Source: Verrucomicrobiales bacterium (GTDB lineage: Bacteria; Verrucomicrobiota; Verrucomicrobiia; Verrucomicrobiales; DEV007). From it: a stretch of DNA of 27,757 bases. The stretch is from contig PAPL01000092.1 in NCBI GenBank assembly GCA_002708885.1, positions 1 through 27,757 on the forward strand. The letters are read 5' to 3'. The notes below the pieces were generated by a model. It ran no database searches, had not been told where the DNA came from, and saw nothing but the letters and a program-made list of their open reading frames with translations. Positions 8,273 to 17,887 of the stretch are shown piece by piece. How positions within the stretch are numbered: position 1 is the first letter of the stretch; each line of letters starts with the position of its first letter. The translations under genes and the position numbers were made by a program.

Positions 8273-8300
8273 AGCGGGTGCCCGTTACAATGCATCCGCT
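8273..8300. promoter_or_regulatory. Operator-like imperfect dyad between divergent sugar-acid genes
   Basis: AGCGGGTGC (8273-8281) and GCATCCGCT (8292-8300) form a 9-base inverted repeat with one G-T pair, separated by 10 bases. It ends one base before the ATG of the gene at 8301 and lies inside the 59-base region shared with the divergent permease. The size and place fit a dimeric repressor site; a translational hairpin in the FAH-family mRNA is an alternative. No regulator gene is in the window. Confidence 0.4.
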
Positions 8301-9125
8301 ATGTTTTCTATTTATAGAACTGAGACCGGCTATACAATCGAAAAGGACAGTTCCTGCGTTTTAGCGCAGGATTTTTGTCTAGATACGCTGTTTACCAGTG
8401 AAGATCCTTTAAAATATACCGAATTTCAGTTCGAGTCAGGACAATCATGCGATTTACCTTCTGGGGCCCTTTTGGCTCCGGTTGGGAGTCAAGAAGTGTG
8501 GGCAGCTGGGGTCACATATTACAGGAGCAGAGATGCCCGGATGGAGGAGAGTGAGTCTTCCGGAGGTGATCGGTTCTATGATATGGTTTATGAAGCTGAA
8601 AGGCCTGAACTTTTCTTCAAGGCTACCGCAGACCGTAGCCGAGGCCATCTTGACAAGGTCTGCATTAGGTCAGATTCAAGTTGGGACGTGCCGGAGCCAG
8701 AGCTGACCTTGGCCATTAATTCGAACGGTAAAGTTTTCGGCTATACGGTCGGTAATGACATGAGTTCAAGATCGATCGAGGGAGAGAACCCTCTGTACCT
8801 TCCTCAAGCAAAAGTGTATCGGGGATCATGTGCTCTGGGTCCTTGCCTCGTAGTCGGATCAGGACCAGATAAAGAGGCCATAATTTCAGTTAAAATCTCT
8901 CGGGCAGGTGAAGTGGTCTTTTCAGGCAATACTGAAGTTTCTCAGATCAAACGTACTTTCGATGAGCTTGCAGAATTTTTGTTTCGTGATAATGAATTTC
9001 CCAATGGTGCTCTTCTAATGACTGGTACTGGTGTCGTTCCTGATTCTGATTTTACTCTCAGTTCAGGTGATCTTATCTCTATTAGTATTGACGGAATTGG
9101 GACCCTAGAAAACGAAGTCGAATAA
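8301..9125 (+). CDS. FAH-fold 2-keto-3-deoxypentonate dehydratase-like enzyme
   Basis: The 274-residue protein belongs to the fumarylacetoacetate hydrolase superfamily, subgroup of 2-dehydro-3-deoxy-D-arabinonate dehydratase and relatives. The metal site is visible: Glu132 and Glu134 in [13 protein letters not shown], Asp153 in [11 protein letters not shown], and Lys171 in [15 protein letters not shown]. In the Weimberg-type route this enzyme removes water from 2-keto-3-deoxypentonate to give 2-oxoglutarate semialdehyde. The next gene, 6 bases downstream, encodes the dehydrogenase for exactly that product, which strongly supports the assignment. A related FAH-family activity, 2,4-diketo-3-deoxy-sugar-acid hydrolase, is the main alternative. 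The protein has no signal peptide and is probably cytosolic. It is divergent from a GntP permease. Confidence 0.8.
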   Translation: MFSIYRTETGYTIEKDSSCVLAQDFCLDTLFTSEDPLKYTEFQFESGQSCDLPSGALLAPVGSQEVWAAGVTYYRSRDARMEESESSGGDRFYDMVYEAERPELFFKATADRSRGHLDKVCIRSDSSWDVPEPELTLAINSNGKVFGYTVGNDMSSRSIEGENPLYLPQAKVYRGSCALGPCLVVGSGPDKEAIISVKISRAGEVVFSGNTEVSQIKRTFDELAEFLFRDNEFPNGALLMTGTGVVPDSDFTLSSGDLISISIDGIGTLENEVE

Positions 9126-9131
9126 AATATT

Positions 9132-10718
9132 ATGAATGGAAATCAACTCATAGGTAATTCAGAGTCCGCCGAAGGCGGCTCCACTTTTAATGCAATTAAT
9201 CCCGGGACCGGTGACACTTTAGAGCCTGCATTTCACGAGGCGACTCAGACCGAGATTGATAAGGCACTCGAACTGGCTAAGGGAGCGGCTCCTTTCCTGC
9301 GCAACGCATCAGGTTCTGACAAGAAACGTTTACTCGATTCGATTGCTGAGGAAATGGAAGTCGATGCTGAATCTATTAAGGAGCGGGTCGGAGCCGAGAC
9401 CGGATACCCTCAGCCCAGGCTCGATGGTGAATTTGGCCGGACTGTGATGCAGTTGAGGGTCTTTGGTGAGGTTACAAAGGAAGGTGACTGGGTAGGACCT
9501 AGGATCGATACTGCGATCCCTGACAGGGAGCCTTTACCTAAGCCTGACCTGCGCCGGATGCTGGTTCCAGTAGGGCCAGTTGTTATTTTTGGGGCAAGTA
9601 ACTTCCCCTTAGCTATTTCTGTTGCCGGTGGTGATCCAGCATCGGCTCTGGCTGCCGGCTGCCCGATTGTCACGAAGGGGCACCCTTCTCACCCAGGTTC
9701 TTCAGAATTAGTGGCGAGGGCATTGCTCAGAGGTGTGGAGAAGGCCGGTTTTCCTGAAGGAACTTTCAGTATGCTCCAAGGAGCTACGAACGAAACTGGA
9801 AAGGCACTAGTGGAGCACCCTGACACGAGCGCCGTGGCATTTACCGGTTCTCTGCGCGGTGGCCGGGCCCTATTTGACATTGCTGCCGCGCGTCCGAACC
9901 CGATTCCAGTTTATGCTGAAATGGGCAGTGTGAATCCACAGTTCGTTTTTCCTGGGAAACTGAATGCAGATCCTGCCCAGTTCGCTGAGTCTCTTTTTGG
10001 TTCAGTGACTATGGGTAATGGTCAGTTCTGTACTTGCCCCTCGCTGGTCTTCGTTCCTGAAGGTGAGAGTCTTCAAAAAATGACCGACCGTTATCTAGAA
10101 CTGGTAGGAGAATCATCCGGAGCCGCTCTTCTCAATCCGGGAATTGCGTCCGCCTTTAGTCAGGGAATTGATCAGTGGCGAGGCATTGATGGTGTGGAGG
10201 TCCTTGGTGAAGGATCTCTAGAGGGAACGGCAGTCGGTGCAGGTCCGGTCATTGCCCAAGTCTCATTGGAGGATTTCACGAAGGACCCTGAGCCGTTCAT
10301 GGATGAGGTGTTTGGTCCTTCAACAATGTTCGTTGTTTGTCCGGACACTGATGGATTTGTTGGCGCTTGCAGTGCGTTCGATGGACAGCTAGGTTCATCG
10401 GTCCACTGTAACGACGATGAACTTACTGCATCTAAGGATTTGATCGGACAGATCAGTGAGTTCGCTGGTCGCGTATGCATTAACAGTTTCCCGACAGGGA
10501 TCGAGGTCTGTGATTCGGTCCATCATGGGGGCCCGTACCCGGCCACGACTGATGCTCAGCATACTAGTATAGGTACGGCTGGTATCAGTCGTTGGGGTAG
10601 ACCCATCAGTTATCAGGGGACCCCAGACGCACTCCTGCCAGATGAGCTGAAGAATGATAACCCTCTGGGGATGATGAGGCTCGTTGACGGCCAGTGGACC
10701 CGGGACTCAGTTATCTAA
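9132..10718 (+). CDS. 2-oxoglutarate semialdehyde (2,5-dioxopentanoate) dehydrogenase
   Basis: The 528-residue NAD(P)-dependent aldehyde dehydrogenase has the catalytic Cys300 in GNGQFCTCP, the general base Glu263 in YAEMGSVNP, and Asn157 in FGASNFPLA. The EMGSVNP block and the length of about 525 residues are typical of the dioxovalerate dehydrogenase group (KGSADH, type III). It oxidises 2-oxoglutarate semialdehyde to 2-oxoglutarate, the last step of oxidative pentose or hexarate breakdown, and feeds the TCA cycle. The gene follows the FAH-family dehydratase by 6 bases and is probably translated from the same message. One small oddity is a second Cys at 302, where FCTNPG is the usual form. 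No terminator is obvious in the 77 bases after it. Confidence 0.88.
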   Translation: MNGNQLIGNSESAEGGSTFNAINPGTGDTLEPAFHEATQTEIDKALELAKGAAPFLRNASGSDKKRLLDSIAEEMEVDAESIKERVGAETGYPQPRLDGEFGRTVMQLRVFGEVTKEGDWVGPRIDTAIPDREPLPKPDLRRMLVPVGPVVIFGASNFPLAISVAGGDPASALAAGCPIVTKGHPSHPGSSELVARALLRGVEKAGFPEGTFSMLQGATNETGKALVEHPDTSAVAFTGSLRGGRALFDIAAARPNPIPVYAEMGSVNPQFVFPGKLNADPAQFAESLFGSVTMGNGQFCTCPSLVFVPEGESLQKMTDRYLELVGESSGAALLNPGIASAFSQGIDQWRGIDGVEVLGEGSLEGTAVGAGPVIAQVSLEDFTKDPEPFMDEVFGPSTMFVVCPDTDGFVGACSAFDGQLGSSVHCNDDELTASKDLIGQISEFAGRVCINSFPTGIEVCDSVHHGGPYPATTDAQHTSIGTAGISRWGRPISYQGTPDALLPDELKNDNPLGMMRLVDGQWTRDSVI

Positions 10719-10795
10719 AATAGGCTATTTCATAGACAATTTCACTGAATTCTTTCCATGTTAGGGTTCATGTGTTTTGGTGGATTCACTGACTA

Positions 10796-13666
10796 GTGTC
10801 TGAATCTTTCCCAGATATCCGTTTTCGCGGCCAGCTACGCCCGTCCCAGAAGGACGTGGTAGAAATTGTTCGTGACCAACTGAGTGCCGGGGAGCGTAAG
10901 TTTCATGTGGTCGCGCCTCCCGGGTCAGGTAAGACCGTGACTGGTCTTTTCTTGTGGGCCGAGGTATTGCGTATGCCTGCTCTGGTCCTTTCCCCTAATT
11001 CAGCCATTCAGTCTCAATGGGCAGCGAGGACTGATCTCTTTGGGATCAATGGAGCAAATATTCCTTCGGACTGGGTCAGTACGGACCCTAAGGATCCTTC
11101 ACTCATCACATCATTAACGTATCAGTCTGTCACTTTGCCTTCCAGGAACGAAGCAATGCTCAATGATTTTGCCGAGCGAATGTGGATTGATAGCCTGATT
11201 GATAGAGGCGAAGCAAATGATCCGGACGAAGCTTTGGTTTGGATAAATGATCTGAGGGCCCGTAATCCTGACTATCATGACAAGCGCTTGTCCTATTACA
11301 GAAAGCAGAAGAGGGATGAAATCATTCAGGCCGGTGAACTGAGCGGGCTCCTTCATGAGTCTTCAATGGAAACGCTGGGGCTTCTCAGAGAACGTGGCAT
11401 TGGGATGATTGTTCTGGATGAATGCCATCATCTCCTCAGTCATTGGGGACGTGTCCTTGCCGTGACTCAGAAGTTCCTAGGCGACCCGGTCATCGTTGGT
11501 CTGACCGCGACTCCTCCTGACGGTATGCATAAGGACACAGTCGATTCAAAGCGTTACCGTGAATACTTTGGTCCAGTCGACTATGAGGTTCCTGTCCCGG
11601 CCGTGGTCAAGGACGGGTTTCTCGCTCCTTACCAGGATCTGGCTTTTTTGGTCCGTCCCACTGCTGAGGAGTTACGCTACGTTGCGAGGACATCGGATCA
11701 GTTCACGGAAATGGTTCAAGATCTTTGTAATCCGCCCATGAATGAGCAAGGAAAGCCGGTCCGTGAACCATTGGACCAATACGTTTATAGGATTTTAAAT
11801 ACTCTCGAATTACCGACTGGTAAGGCCGACAACTGGCTCGATTTTCAGAAACGTGCTTCGAGCTTTTCCTGGTCATCAAGATATTTACTGAAGGAACTCG
11901 GAAAAACAGTTCCGCCTGGTGTTCCTGAATTCCCGGGCACCGCTAATGATGAGGAAGATCCTGCAAAAAAAATCTTGGACATGGAAAATATTGTTCCTGT
12001 CATTTCCTGGTACTTGAGACATGCACTCAGAGGGTCCGCGGATAAGGAACATCATGCCCTTGCTGAAAAAGCCATTAGTAGGCTCAGGATCCTTGGTGTC
12101 CAGATTACCGAGACGGGTTTCCAGAACTGTGCGTCTCCTGTTTCCCGTGTCCTAATGTACTCAAAGGCCAAGGCTAAGGCCGTTATTTCAATATTGAAGA
12201 GGGAGAAAGAGGTGCTAGAGGATTCGATTAGGGCTGTCGTGATTTGCGATTATGAAAGAACTTCGGCTGTGACTAGTGATATTAGTCATCTTCTGGACGA
12301 GGAGGCCGGTGGTGCCGTTGCGGCTTTTAGGGAACTCCTTAATGATGAGGAAACGGATGCTCTTGACCCAATACTTTTGACCGGATCCACGGTCCTCATC
12401 GATGATGATCTTAAAGATGTGATCGAGTCTGAATGCAGTAAATGGTTACAAGAGAACAAAAAGAAAGTGACTTTGGAGTGGTCAGAGGATGCTGGATTTC
12501 ATGTTTTGAATGGTAAAGGAAAGGATTGGGCTCCGAGGGTTTACGTGCAGATGTTCACTGAACTATTTCAGAGGGGGATCACTCGTTGCCTTGTCGGTAC
12601 TAGAGGCCTTCTCGGTGAGGGATGGGACGCGAACAAGATCAATGTACTCATTGACTTAACTTCCGTTACGACCTCAATGTCAGTTAACCAGCTTCGTGGA
12701 CGTTCCTTCAGGCTCGATTCTGATGTGCCTCACAAGATTGCCAATAATTGGGACGTTGTTTGTATTGCACCTGAATTCACAAAGGGAATGGACGATTACA
12801 AGAGATTCAAGGATAAGCACAAGAGGATTTATGGGGTCACTGATGATGGGGCCATCGAGAAAGGTGTTGGTCATGTGCATGCGTCCTTCATGGGAATGCG
12901 TATCGATGACGTTGAGGAGAATATGGTGAACCTGAACAGAGACATGCTTGACAGAGTAGGTCTACGTTCCCAATTCTATGAACTCTGGAAGATTGGAAAG
13001 CCCTACCATCCTGAACCCATTAAGGCCGTTGAGATCAAAGCTTCTAAAAAGGGAACAGACAGGGTAGGTTTTCCACCCGGAAGGATAGGCGATCCGGAAT
13101 GGACCGAGACGACTCTGACCGAGGTCATCGCCAAAGTCATCATTCGATCCTTATTCGAAGCTGAACTCATTGACGCGTCGAGTTGGTATGAGCTTTATCA
13201 GAAACTTCATGTAAGTGAAAGAAACGGTGGTTATATTAGGGTCTTCTTGGAGAAGGCCGATGAGAGGGCATCGGCTATTCTTTCCGAGTCTCTGGCTCAG
13301 GTATTTGGTCCGATCGAAGATGCTCGTTACCTGATCGAGAGAGGAGTCGACTTCGAGTATCAAGAGAGTCGATTCCAAGGAACTTGGATCGAGCAAAGGT
13401 TACCTAATTTTCTTTCCAATTTTATTATCTTAAAGACCATGAAGACGAAGAGGCGTTTCGAGGTAGTGAGGGTTCATGCTGTTCCAAAGGCCCTCGCCAC
13501 AAAAAAAGAAATCGCACTTATTTTTGAGAAGCACTGGAATAAATTAGTTAGTCCAGGTCAGGTCCTTTACCGACAAAATAGTCAGACTCAGGTGCTAATG
13601 GATAAAGCAACTGAGGATGGGCTAATTATTAATGATACAGTACATGAAAAAGAGGTATTTATGTGA
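10796..13666 (+). CDS. Solitary superfamily II DNA/RNA helicase, 956 residues
   Basis: This large protein has the helicase motifs in order. Walker A is APPGSGKT (40-47), Walker B is DECH (208-211, in IVLDECHHLLSHW), and motif III is GLTATPP (235-241). Motif V is GTRGLLGEGWDA near 600, and the arginine-finger motif VI is QLRGRSFRLD near 632. It resembles the Res/XPB-like branch. The region between the two motor lobes (about 250-570) is long. The C-terminal 250 residues match nothing I recognise and show no nuclease motif. The GTG start is the first possible start after an in-frame TGA at 10790-10792. No methylase, nuclease or other defence partner is beside it. It could act in repair, RNA processing or defence; I cannot choose. 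Confidence 0.75.
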   Translation: MSESFPDIRFRGQLRPSQKDVVEIVRDQLSAGERKFHVVAPPGSGKTVTGLFLWAEVLRMPALVLSPNSAIQSQWAARTDLFGINGANIPSDWVSTDPKDPSLITSLTYQSVTLPSRNEAMLNDFAERMWIDSLIDRGEANDPDEALVWINDLRARNPDYHDKRLSYYRKQKRDEIIQAGELSGLLHESSMETLGLLRERGIGMIVLDECHHLLSHWGRVLAVTQKFLGDPVIVGLTATPPDGMHKDTVDSKRYREYFGPVDYEVPVPAVVKDGFLAPYQDLAFLVRPTAEELRYVARTSDQFTEMVQDLCNPPMNEQGKPVREPLDQYVYRILNTLELPTGKADNWLDFQKRASSFSWSSRYLLKELGKTVPPGVPEFPGTANDEEDPAKKILDMENIVPVISWYLRHALRGSADKEHHALAEKAISRLRILGVQITETGFQNCASPVSRVLMYSKAKAKAVISILKREKEVLEDSIRAVVICDYERTSAVTSDISHLLDEEAGGAVAAFRELLNDEETDALDPILLTGSTVLIDDDLKDVIESECSKWLQENKKKVTLEWSEDAGFHVLNGKGKDWAPRVYVQMFTELFQRGITRCLVGTRGLLGEGWDANKINVLIDLTSVTTSMSVNQLRGRSFRLDSDVPHKIANNWDVVCIAPEFTKGMDDYKRFKDKHKRIYGVTDDGAIEKGVGHVHASFMGMRIDDVEENMVNLNRDMLDRVGLRSQFYELWKIGKPYHPEPIKAVEIKASKKGTDRVGFPPGRIGDPEWTETTLTEVIAKVIIRSLFEAELIDASSWYELYQKLHVSERNGGYIRVFLEKADERASAILSESLAQVFGPIEDARYLIERGVDFEYQESRFQGTWIEQRLPNFLSNFIILKTMKTKRRFEVVRVHAVPKALATKKEIALIFEKHWNKLVSPGQVLYRQNSQTQVLMDKATEDGLIINDTVHEKEVFM

Positions 13667-13720
13667 TTTGCAAATTTGGTTATAGTTTAATTTCAGAATA
13701 AACCTCTAAAATATTTTTAA

Positions 13721-16339
13721 TTGAAGCGACTCAGTACAAAAATTTTTCTGACCCTCATTAGTTTAGTGGGAACGGATGCTACGGAGATCTCGTCAGATAT
13801 GCTCTTTGCGCATAAGATTTTGCCTATGTTTAAGGCCAAGTGTCTGGCCTGCCATGGGGAAGACCCTAAGAAGATCAAGGGTGATTTTGATATGAGAACT
13901 TATTCTGGCCTTCTCAGGGGTGGAGAAAGTGAAGAGCCTTCCGTTGTCCCGGGTAAGCCCTTACAAAGCCCCTTATACATGGCCGTGAAGCGTGATCATG
14001 AGGATCAGTGGGAGCCGATGCCACCAAAAGAAAATGACAAACTTAGTACTGAGCAAACTGATCACATCAGAAATTGGATCGAAGGGGGAGCGCCGTGGCC
14101 AGGCCCAGAGAGTCTGTCTAAGTTATTGAAAGAAAAAGATCCATGGTCTGCCGATGGCAGTGTCAAAGTGAAGACTAGTGGAGGGCTGTCCGAGGACTGG
14201 ACTAACCGCAAATATGAAGAATCAAAATTGTGGGCTTACCAACCGATAAGTAAGCCGAACCTCAGGACCAATGATCACCCAGTCGATGCTCTTATCCGGG
14301 CCCGTTCGCCTGAGGGTCTAAGTGTAGCATTTTCGGCTGAAGCGTTGACGCTGATCCGGCGCGTCACATTTGATCTTACTGGATTGCCACCCAAGCCGCG
14401 AGAAGTTCAGGCCTTCAAAATGGCTTGGGAAAAAGACAGGGACGGGGCGTGGGAGGATTTAATTGATCAGTTACTTGCCTCTCCGCATTACGGTGAACAG
14501 ATGGCGAGGCACTGGTTAGACGTGGTACGTTACGCGGACTCTGCGGGATTCTCTAACGACTATCCACGTCCTCATGCATGGCGTTACCGTGACTATGTTG
14601 TGCGTTCATTTAATAATGATAAGCCTTATGATCAGTTCGTGCGCGAGCAGATTGCCGGCGATGAAATTAAACCTAAGGACCCGGACCATCTCATTGCGAC
14701 TGGCTTTCTCAGAATGGGGCCTTGGGAGCACACAGCTATGAGTGTGAAAGCAGTGACTAGGCAGCAATATTTGGATGATGTGGTCAATTCTGTAGGTGTG
14801 ACTTTTCTTGCCAATGAACTGCGTTGTGCCAAATGCCATGACCACAAATTTGACCCCATACCGACCCGGGACTATTACCGGATGCAGGCAATCTTCGCTC
14901 CGGTCACTTTCTCTGAACGTAAACTTCCGTGGCAGGATTTCGAAAATAGAATTGGTATAAAAAAGGACCATGAACGTTACCAGCGTTTAATAAAAGAAAA
15001 GGGGATCCGCAGTATTACATCATTGCCTGAGGCTGACCGGCCAGTGAGTCAGTTCGATAAGGAATCGGAGAGAGCGGGTCATTCGAAGGTCAATAATAAG
15101 CGAAGGCAACAGCTCAATTATCAGCTCAAGCGAGCTAATCCTTCTGTTTTCTCAGTCATTAATGGTGCCCCTGACAAGATTCATATATTGAAAGGAGGTT
15201 CCATTGAATCGCCCCAAGAAGAAGTGAGTCCTGGAATCTTAAGCTTATTTGAGGGTTCAGAGGAACTTGCTTCATTAACTAATAATAAGAATGGTCGGCG
15301 TAAAGAATTGGCAAAATGGATCACCAGCAAAAATAATCCACTCACTGCTCGAGTCATTGTGAACCGGATCTGGCAATGGCACTTTGGTCAGGGATTAGCT
15401 GGTAATCCTAATAATTTTGGCGGAACAGGTAAGTTTCCTACGCACCCTGAATTGCTCGACTGGCTAGCTGCGATATTCATTGAGGGTGACTGGTCAGTGA
15501 AGAAAATCCATCGGTATATACTGACATCGGCTACGTACCAGAGAAGTGCTTCTCACCCTGACCCTCAAGCTTTAGCAAGATTGGATCCTGAGAATATAAG
15601 TTACGCTTCCTTTAAGCCGCGCAAATTAACGGCAGAAGAACTCCGTGATTCTATGTTGGCAGTTTCTGGTGAGCTTAACCCGACACTTGGAGGCATTCCT
15701 TGCCACCCAGAGATCAATGAGGAGATTGCTATGCAACCACGCCATATCATGGGTTCTGTGGGTCCAGCCTATCAGGCCGACCCTTTACCTTCGCAGAGGA
15801 ACCGTCGGACCCTTTACGCTGAGCGGATTCGGACACTAGCGGACCCGATGCTGGAAGTCTTTAATAAGCCCGGTCCCGATCTTTCATGTGAAAGGCGAGA
15901 AACTGCCACCATTGCCCCTCAGGCATTTACAATGCTCAATAGTCCAATTATTCGGTCCAGGGCACTTGCTTTTGCTGCTCGGTTACAAAAGGAAAGACCC
16001 GGAAATATTAACGAACAGGTGCGTCGAGCTTTTCAGTTAACTTATCACCGGATGCCTCATGATATAGAAATGAAAATGAGCTTAGAATATTTGGCGAATT
16101 CCAAGAAAGAGCATGAGGCGAATCAACAGGAAAGAGTCGAATTACCGAAGTACGTGGTCCGCCAGATGGTGGAGGAAATGACTGGTCAGGCATTCTGGTG
16201 GGTAGAGGATTTAGACATTTATGCGGGGCCAGATTATGTGTCTGACCTGAAGCCATGGGACGTGGGGTCAGATACCCGAGCCCTTGGAGATCTTTGCCTA
16301 GTGCTTTTCAACTCGAACGAATTTATATATATCTACTAA
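13721..16339 (+). CDS. Planctomycete-type cytochrome c / DUF1549 / DUF1553 protein
   Basis: The 872-residue protein has three parts. First is a planctomycete cytochrome c-like domain (PSCyt1) with heme motif CLACH at 41-45. Next is DUF1549 (about 185-400), including HWLDVVRYADSAGF and the second CxxCH block CAKCHDHKFDPIPTRDYY. Last is DUF1553 (about 520-850), ending LCLVLFNSNEF. The start is TTG directly after an in-frame TAA (13718-13720); the next in-frame ATG would remove the weak signal peptide (about 1-21), so TTG is the better choice. It is probably periplasmic. Such proteins occur in large numbers in PVC bacteria, nearly always before a DUF1501 gene as here, and often near polysaccharide or sulfatase genes. 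The molecular role is not established; electron transfer is suggested by the heme motifs. Confidence 0.9.
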   Translation: MKRLSTKIFLTLISLVGTDATEISSDMLFAHKILPMFKAKCLACHGEDPKKIKGDFDMRTYSGLLRGGESEEPSVVPGKPLQSPLYMAVKRDHEDQWEPMPPKENDKLSTEQTDHIRNWIEGGAPWPGPESLSKLLKEKDPWSADGSVKVKTSGGLSEDWTNRKYEESKLWAYQPISKPNLRTNDHPVDALIRARSPEGLSVAFSAEALTLIRRVTFDLTGLPPKPREVQAFKMAWEKDRDGAWEDLIDQLLASPHYGEQMARHWLDVVRYADSAGFSNDYPRPHAWRYRDYVVRSFNNDKPYDQFVREQIAGDEIKPKDPDHLIATGFLRMGPWEHTAMSVKAVTRQQYLDDVVNSVGVTFLANELRCAKCHDHKFDPIPTRDYYRMQAIFAPVTFSERKLPWQDFENRIGIKKDHERYQRLIKEKGIRSITSLPEADRPVSQFDKESERAGHSKVNNKRRQQLNYQLKRANPSVFSVINGAPDKIHILKGGSIESPQEEVSPGILSLFEGSEELASLTNNKNGRRKELAKWITSKNNPLTARVIVNRIWQWHFGQGLAGNPNNFGGTGKFPTHPELLDWLAAIFIEGDWSVKKIHRYILTSATYQRSASHPDPQALARLDPENISYASFKPRKLTAEELRDSMLAVSGELNPTLGGIPCHPEINEEIAMQPRHIMGSVGPAYQADPLPSQRNRRTLYAERIRTLADPMLEVFNKPGPDLSCERRETATIAPQAFTMLNSPIIRSRALAFAARLQKERPGNINEQVRRAFQLTYHRMPHDIEMKMSLEYLANSKKEHEANQQERVELPKYVVRQMVEEMTGQAFWWVEDLDIYAGPDYVSDLKPWDVGSDTRALGDLCLVLFNSNEFIYIY

Positions 16340-16342
16340 GAA

Positions 16343-17728
16343 ATGTATCGGAGGGAATTTTTATATGGAGTCAATGGTGGTTTAGGCGCGTTGGCGTTCC
16401 ATTCAATGTTGCGAGCAGAGGAGAAGAGTGGACCATTAGCGCCAAAGGTTGCGCACTTTCCTAAGGCCAAAGCCAAGCGTTGCATCTTTCTCTATATGGC
16501 TGGTGGTCCCAGTCACATTGACACTTTTGATCCAAAGCCAAAGCTCATGGAGTTGCATCTTAAGAAGTTTAAAAGGCAGAGTAAGTTCCTTTCCGCGATG
16601 GGTTCTGGTGAGCGTTATTACGTGCAGAGTCCGTTCAGTTTTGTGAGGGCCGGCAAGAGTGGTATTGAAATGTGCGAGCACTGGCAGCACCTGGCCGGAG
16701 TCGCTGATGAGCTTTGTGTCTATCGCGGCTGCATGGCTGAGTCGATCAATCATCCCACTGCCAACTATCATATGAATACTGGTAACAGGTTTGGTGGAGA
16801 TCCCGCGATCGGCTCCTGGGTAAATTACGGGCTAGGGACAGAGAACCAGAACCTTCCTGGCTATGTGGTCCTGCCCGAGGTGGCCTACCCTCAAGGAGGA
16901 GCGGCTAACTGGTCGAATGGATTTTTACCACCGCATTTTCAGGGAACGACTCTCCGTTCTAAAGGTTCACCGATCCTTGACTTGCATCCTCCCAAAGGCG
17001 TCACCCGCGAGGCTCAACGCAGTAATCTTGACCTTCTGGCCGGGTTTAATTCGATGCATGCTAAGCGGCATCCTAGTCATGAGGAATTGGCCTCTCGTAT
17101 GGAAAGTTATGAGTTGGCTTATCGTATGCAGATGGAGGTTCCTGGGATCCTTGACTTAGGGAAGGAGAATCAGTCCACTCGCGAATCTTACGGATTGAAT
17201 GACCAACGGACCGAGGAGTTTGGGCGGAGGTTACTCTTAGCAAGGCGCTTACTTGAAAATGGTGTGCGGTTCGTGCAGGTTTATACGGCTGGTTGGGATT
17301 CGCACGATTATATTAACCGTTCTCACCGTGAGCGAATTCGTTCAGTTGATAAGCCCATTGCTTCACTAATTAAGGATCTCAAGGATAGGGGTCTGCTGGA
17401 TGAAACCTTGATAGTCTGGTGCGGTGAATTTGGTCGAACACCTGATAACGGTAAGCGTGGAGGAGGGGAGCGCCTCGGACGCGATCATAATAAAAATGCT
17501 ATGGCTGTCTGGATGGCCGGGGGCGGAGTCAATGCTGGTCACGTGGTTGGTGCCACGGATGAGATTGGAGAAAGTGCTACCGAAGTCGTTCACCCGGTCC
17601 GTGATCTGCATGTAACTATCCTTAAGCTACTGGGTCTGGATGACAATAAGCTTACTTATTTTCATGGTGGCCGCTTCAAGCAACTCAGTCAGACTGGGGG
17701 CGAGGTCATAAGTGAGTTAATTGGCTAG
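16343..17728 (+). CDS. DUF1501 protein with Tat signal
   Basis: The 461-residue protein begins MYRREFLYG, a short twin-arginine signal, and is a DUF1501 member (alkaline-phosphatase/sulfatase-like fold). Typical blocks are CIFLYMAGGPSHIDTFDPKP near 48-67, WDSHDYINRS near 315, LIVWCGEFGRTP near 355, GRDHNKNAMAVWMAGGGV near 375 and YFHGGRFKQLS near the end. It starts 3 bases after the DUF1553 gene stop, so the two are almost surely translated together and made as partners. Export is probable. Proteins of this family are common in PVC genomes and their reaction is not established. Length is normal. Confidence 0.9.
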   Translation: MYRREFLYGVNGGLGALAFHSMLRAEEKSGPLAPKVAHFPKAKAKRCIFLYMAGGPSHIDTFDPKPKLMELHLKKFKRQSKFLSAMGSGERYYVQSPFSFVRAGKSGIEMCEHWQHLAGVADELCVYRGCMAESINHPTANYHMNTGNRFGGDPAIGSWVNYGLGTENQNLPGYVVLPEVAYPQGGAANWSNGFLPPHFQGTTLRSKGSPILDLHPPKGVTREAQRSNLDLLAGFNSMHAKRHPSHEELASRMESYELAYRMQMEVPGILDLGKENQSTRESYGLNDQRTEEFGRRLLLARRLLENGVRFVQVYTAGWDSHDYINRSHRERIRSVDKPIASLIKDLKDRGLLDETLIVWCGEFGRTPDNGKRGGGERLGRDHNKNAMAVWMAGGGVNAGHVVGATDEIGESATEVVHPVRDLHVTILKLLGLDDNKLTYFHGGRFKQLSQTGGEVISELIG

Positions 17729-17887
17729 AATTTTAATGAGTGCACTGATTTATTTTGCTTCCAATAATAATTTAATCGGCATAAAAATAAATCTGAGCAA
17801 TCTTCATTGCCTTAAAAATCCCTTCAGGTTTAAGATGCACAGGGCTCATTAATTGAACCCTACTTCTATATCACGGAATAAAATTTC

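Noticed and set aside
8242..8295. Longer start (ATG at 8295) for the first GntP permease
   Set aside because: It would add 18 polar residues not typical of the family, overlap the dyad and leave 5 bases to the divergent start; the ATG at 8241 gives a normal N-terminus.
13666..13675. ATTTGCAAAT palindrome after the helicase gene
   Set aside because: A 10-base AT-rich palindrome is expected by chance at this scale and shows no second copy or T tract.
17811..17834. CTTAAA/TTTAAG inverted repeat in the leader of the second GntP gene
   Set aside because: The stem is only 6 A/T-rich pairs plus two inner G-C pairs with a bulge; it is not enough to call an operator or riboswitch.
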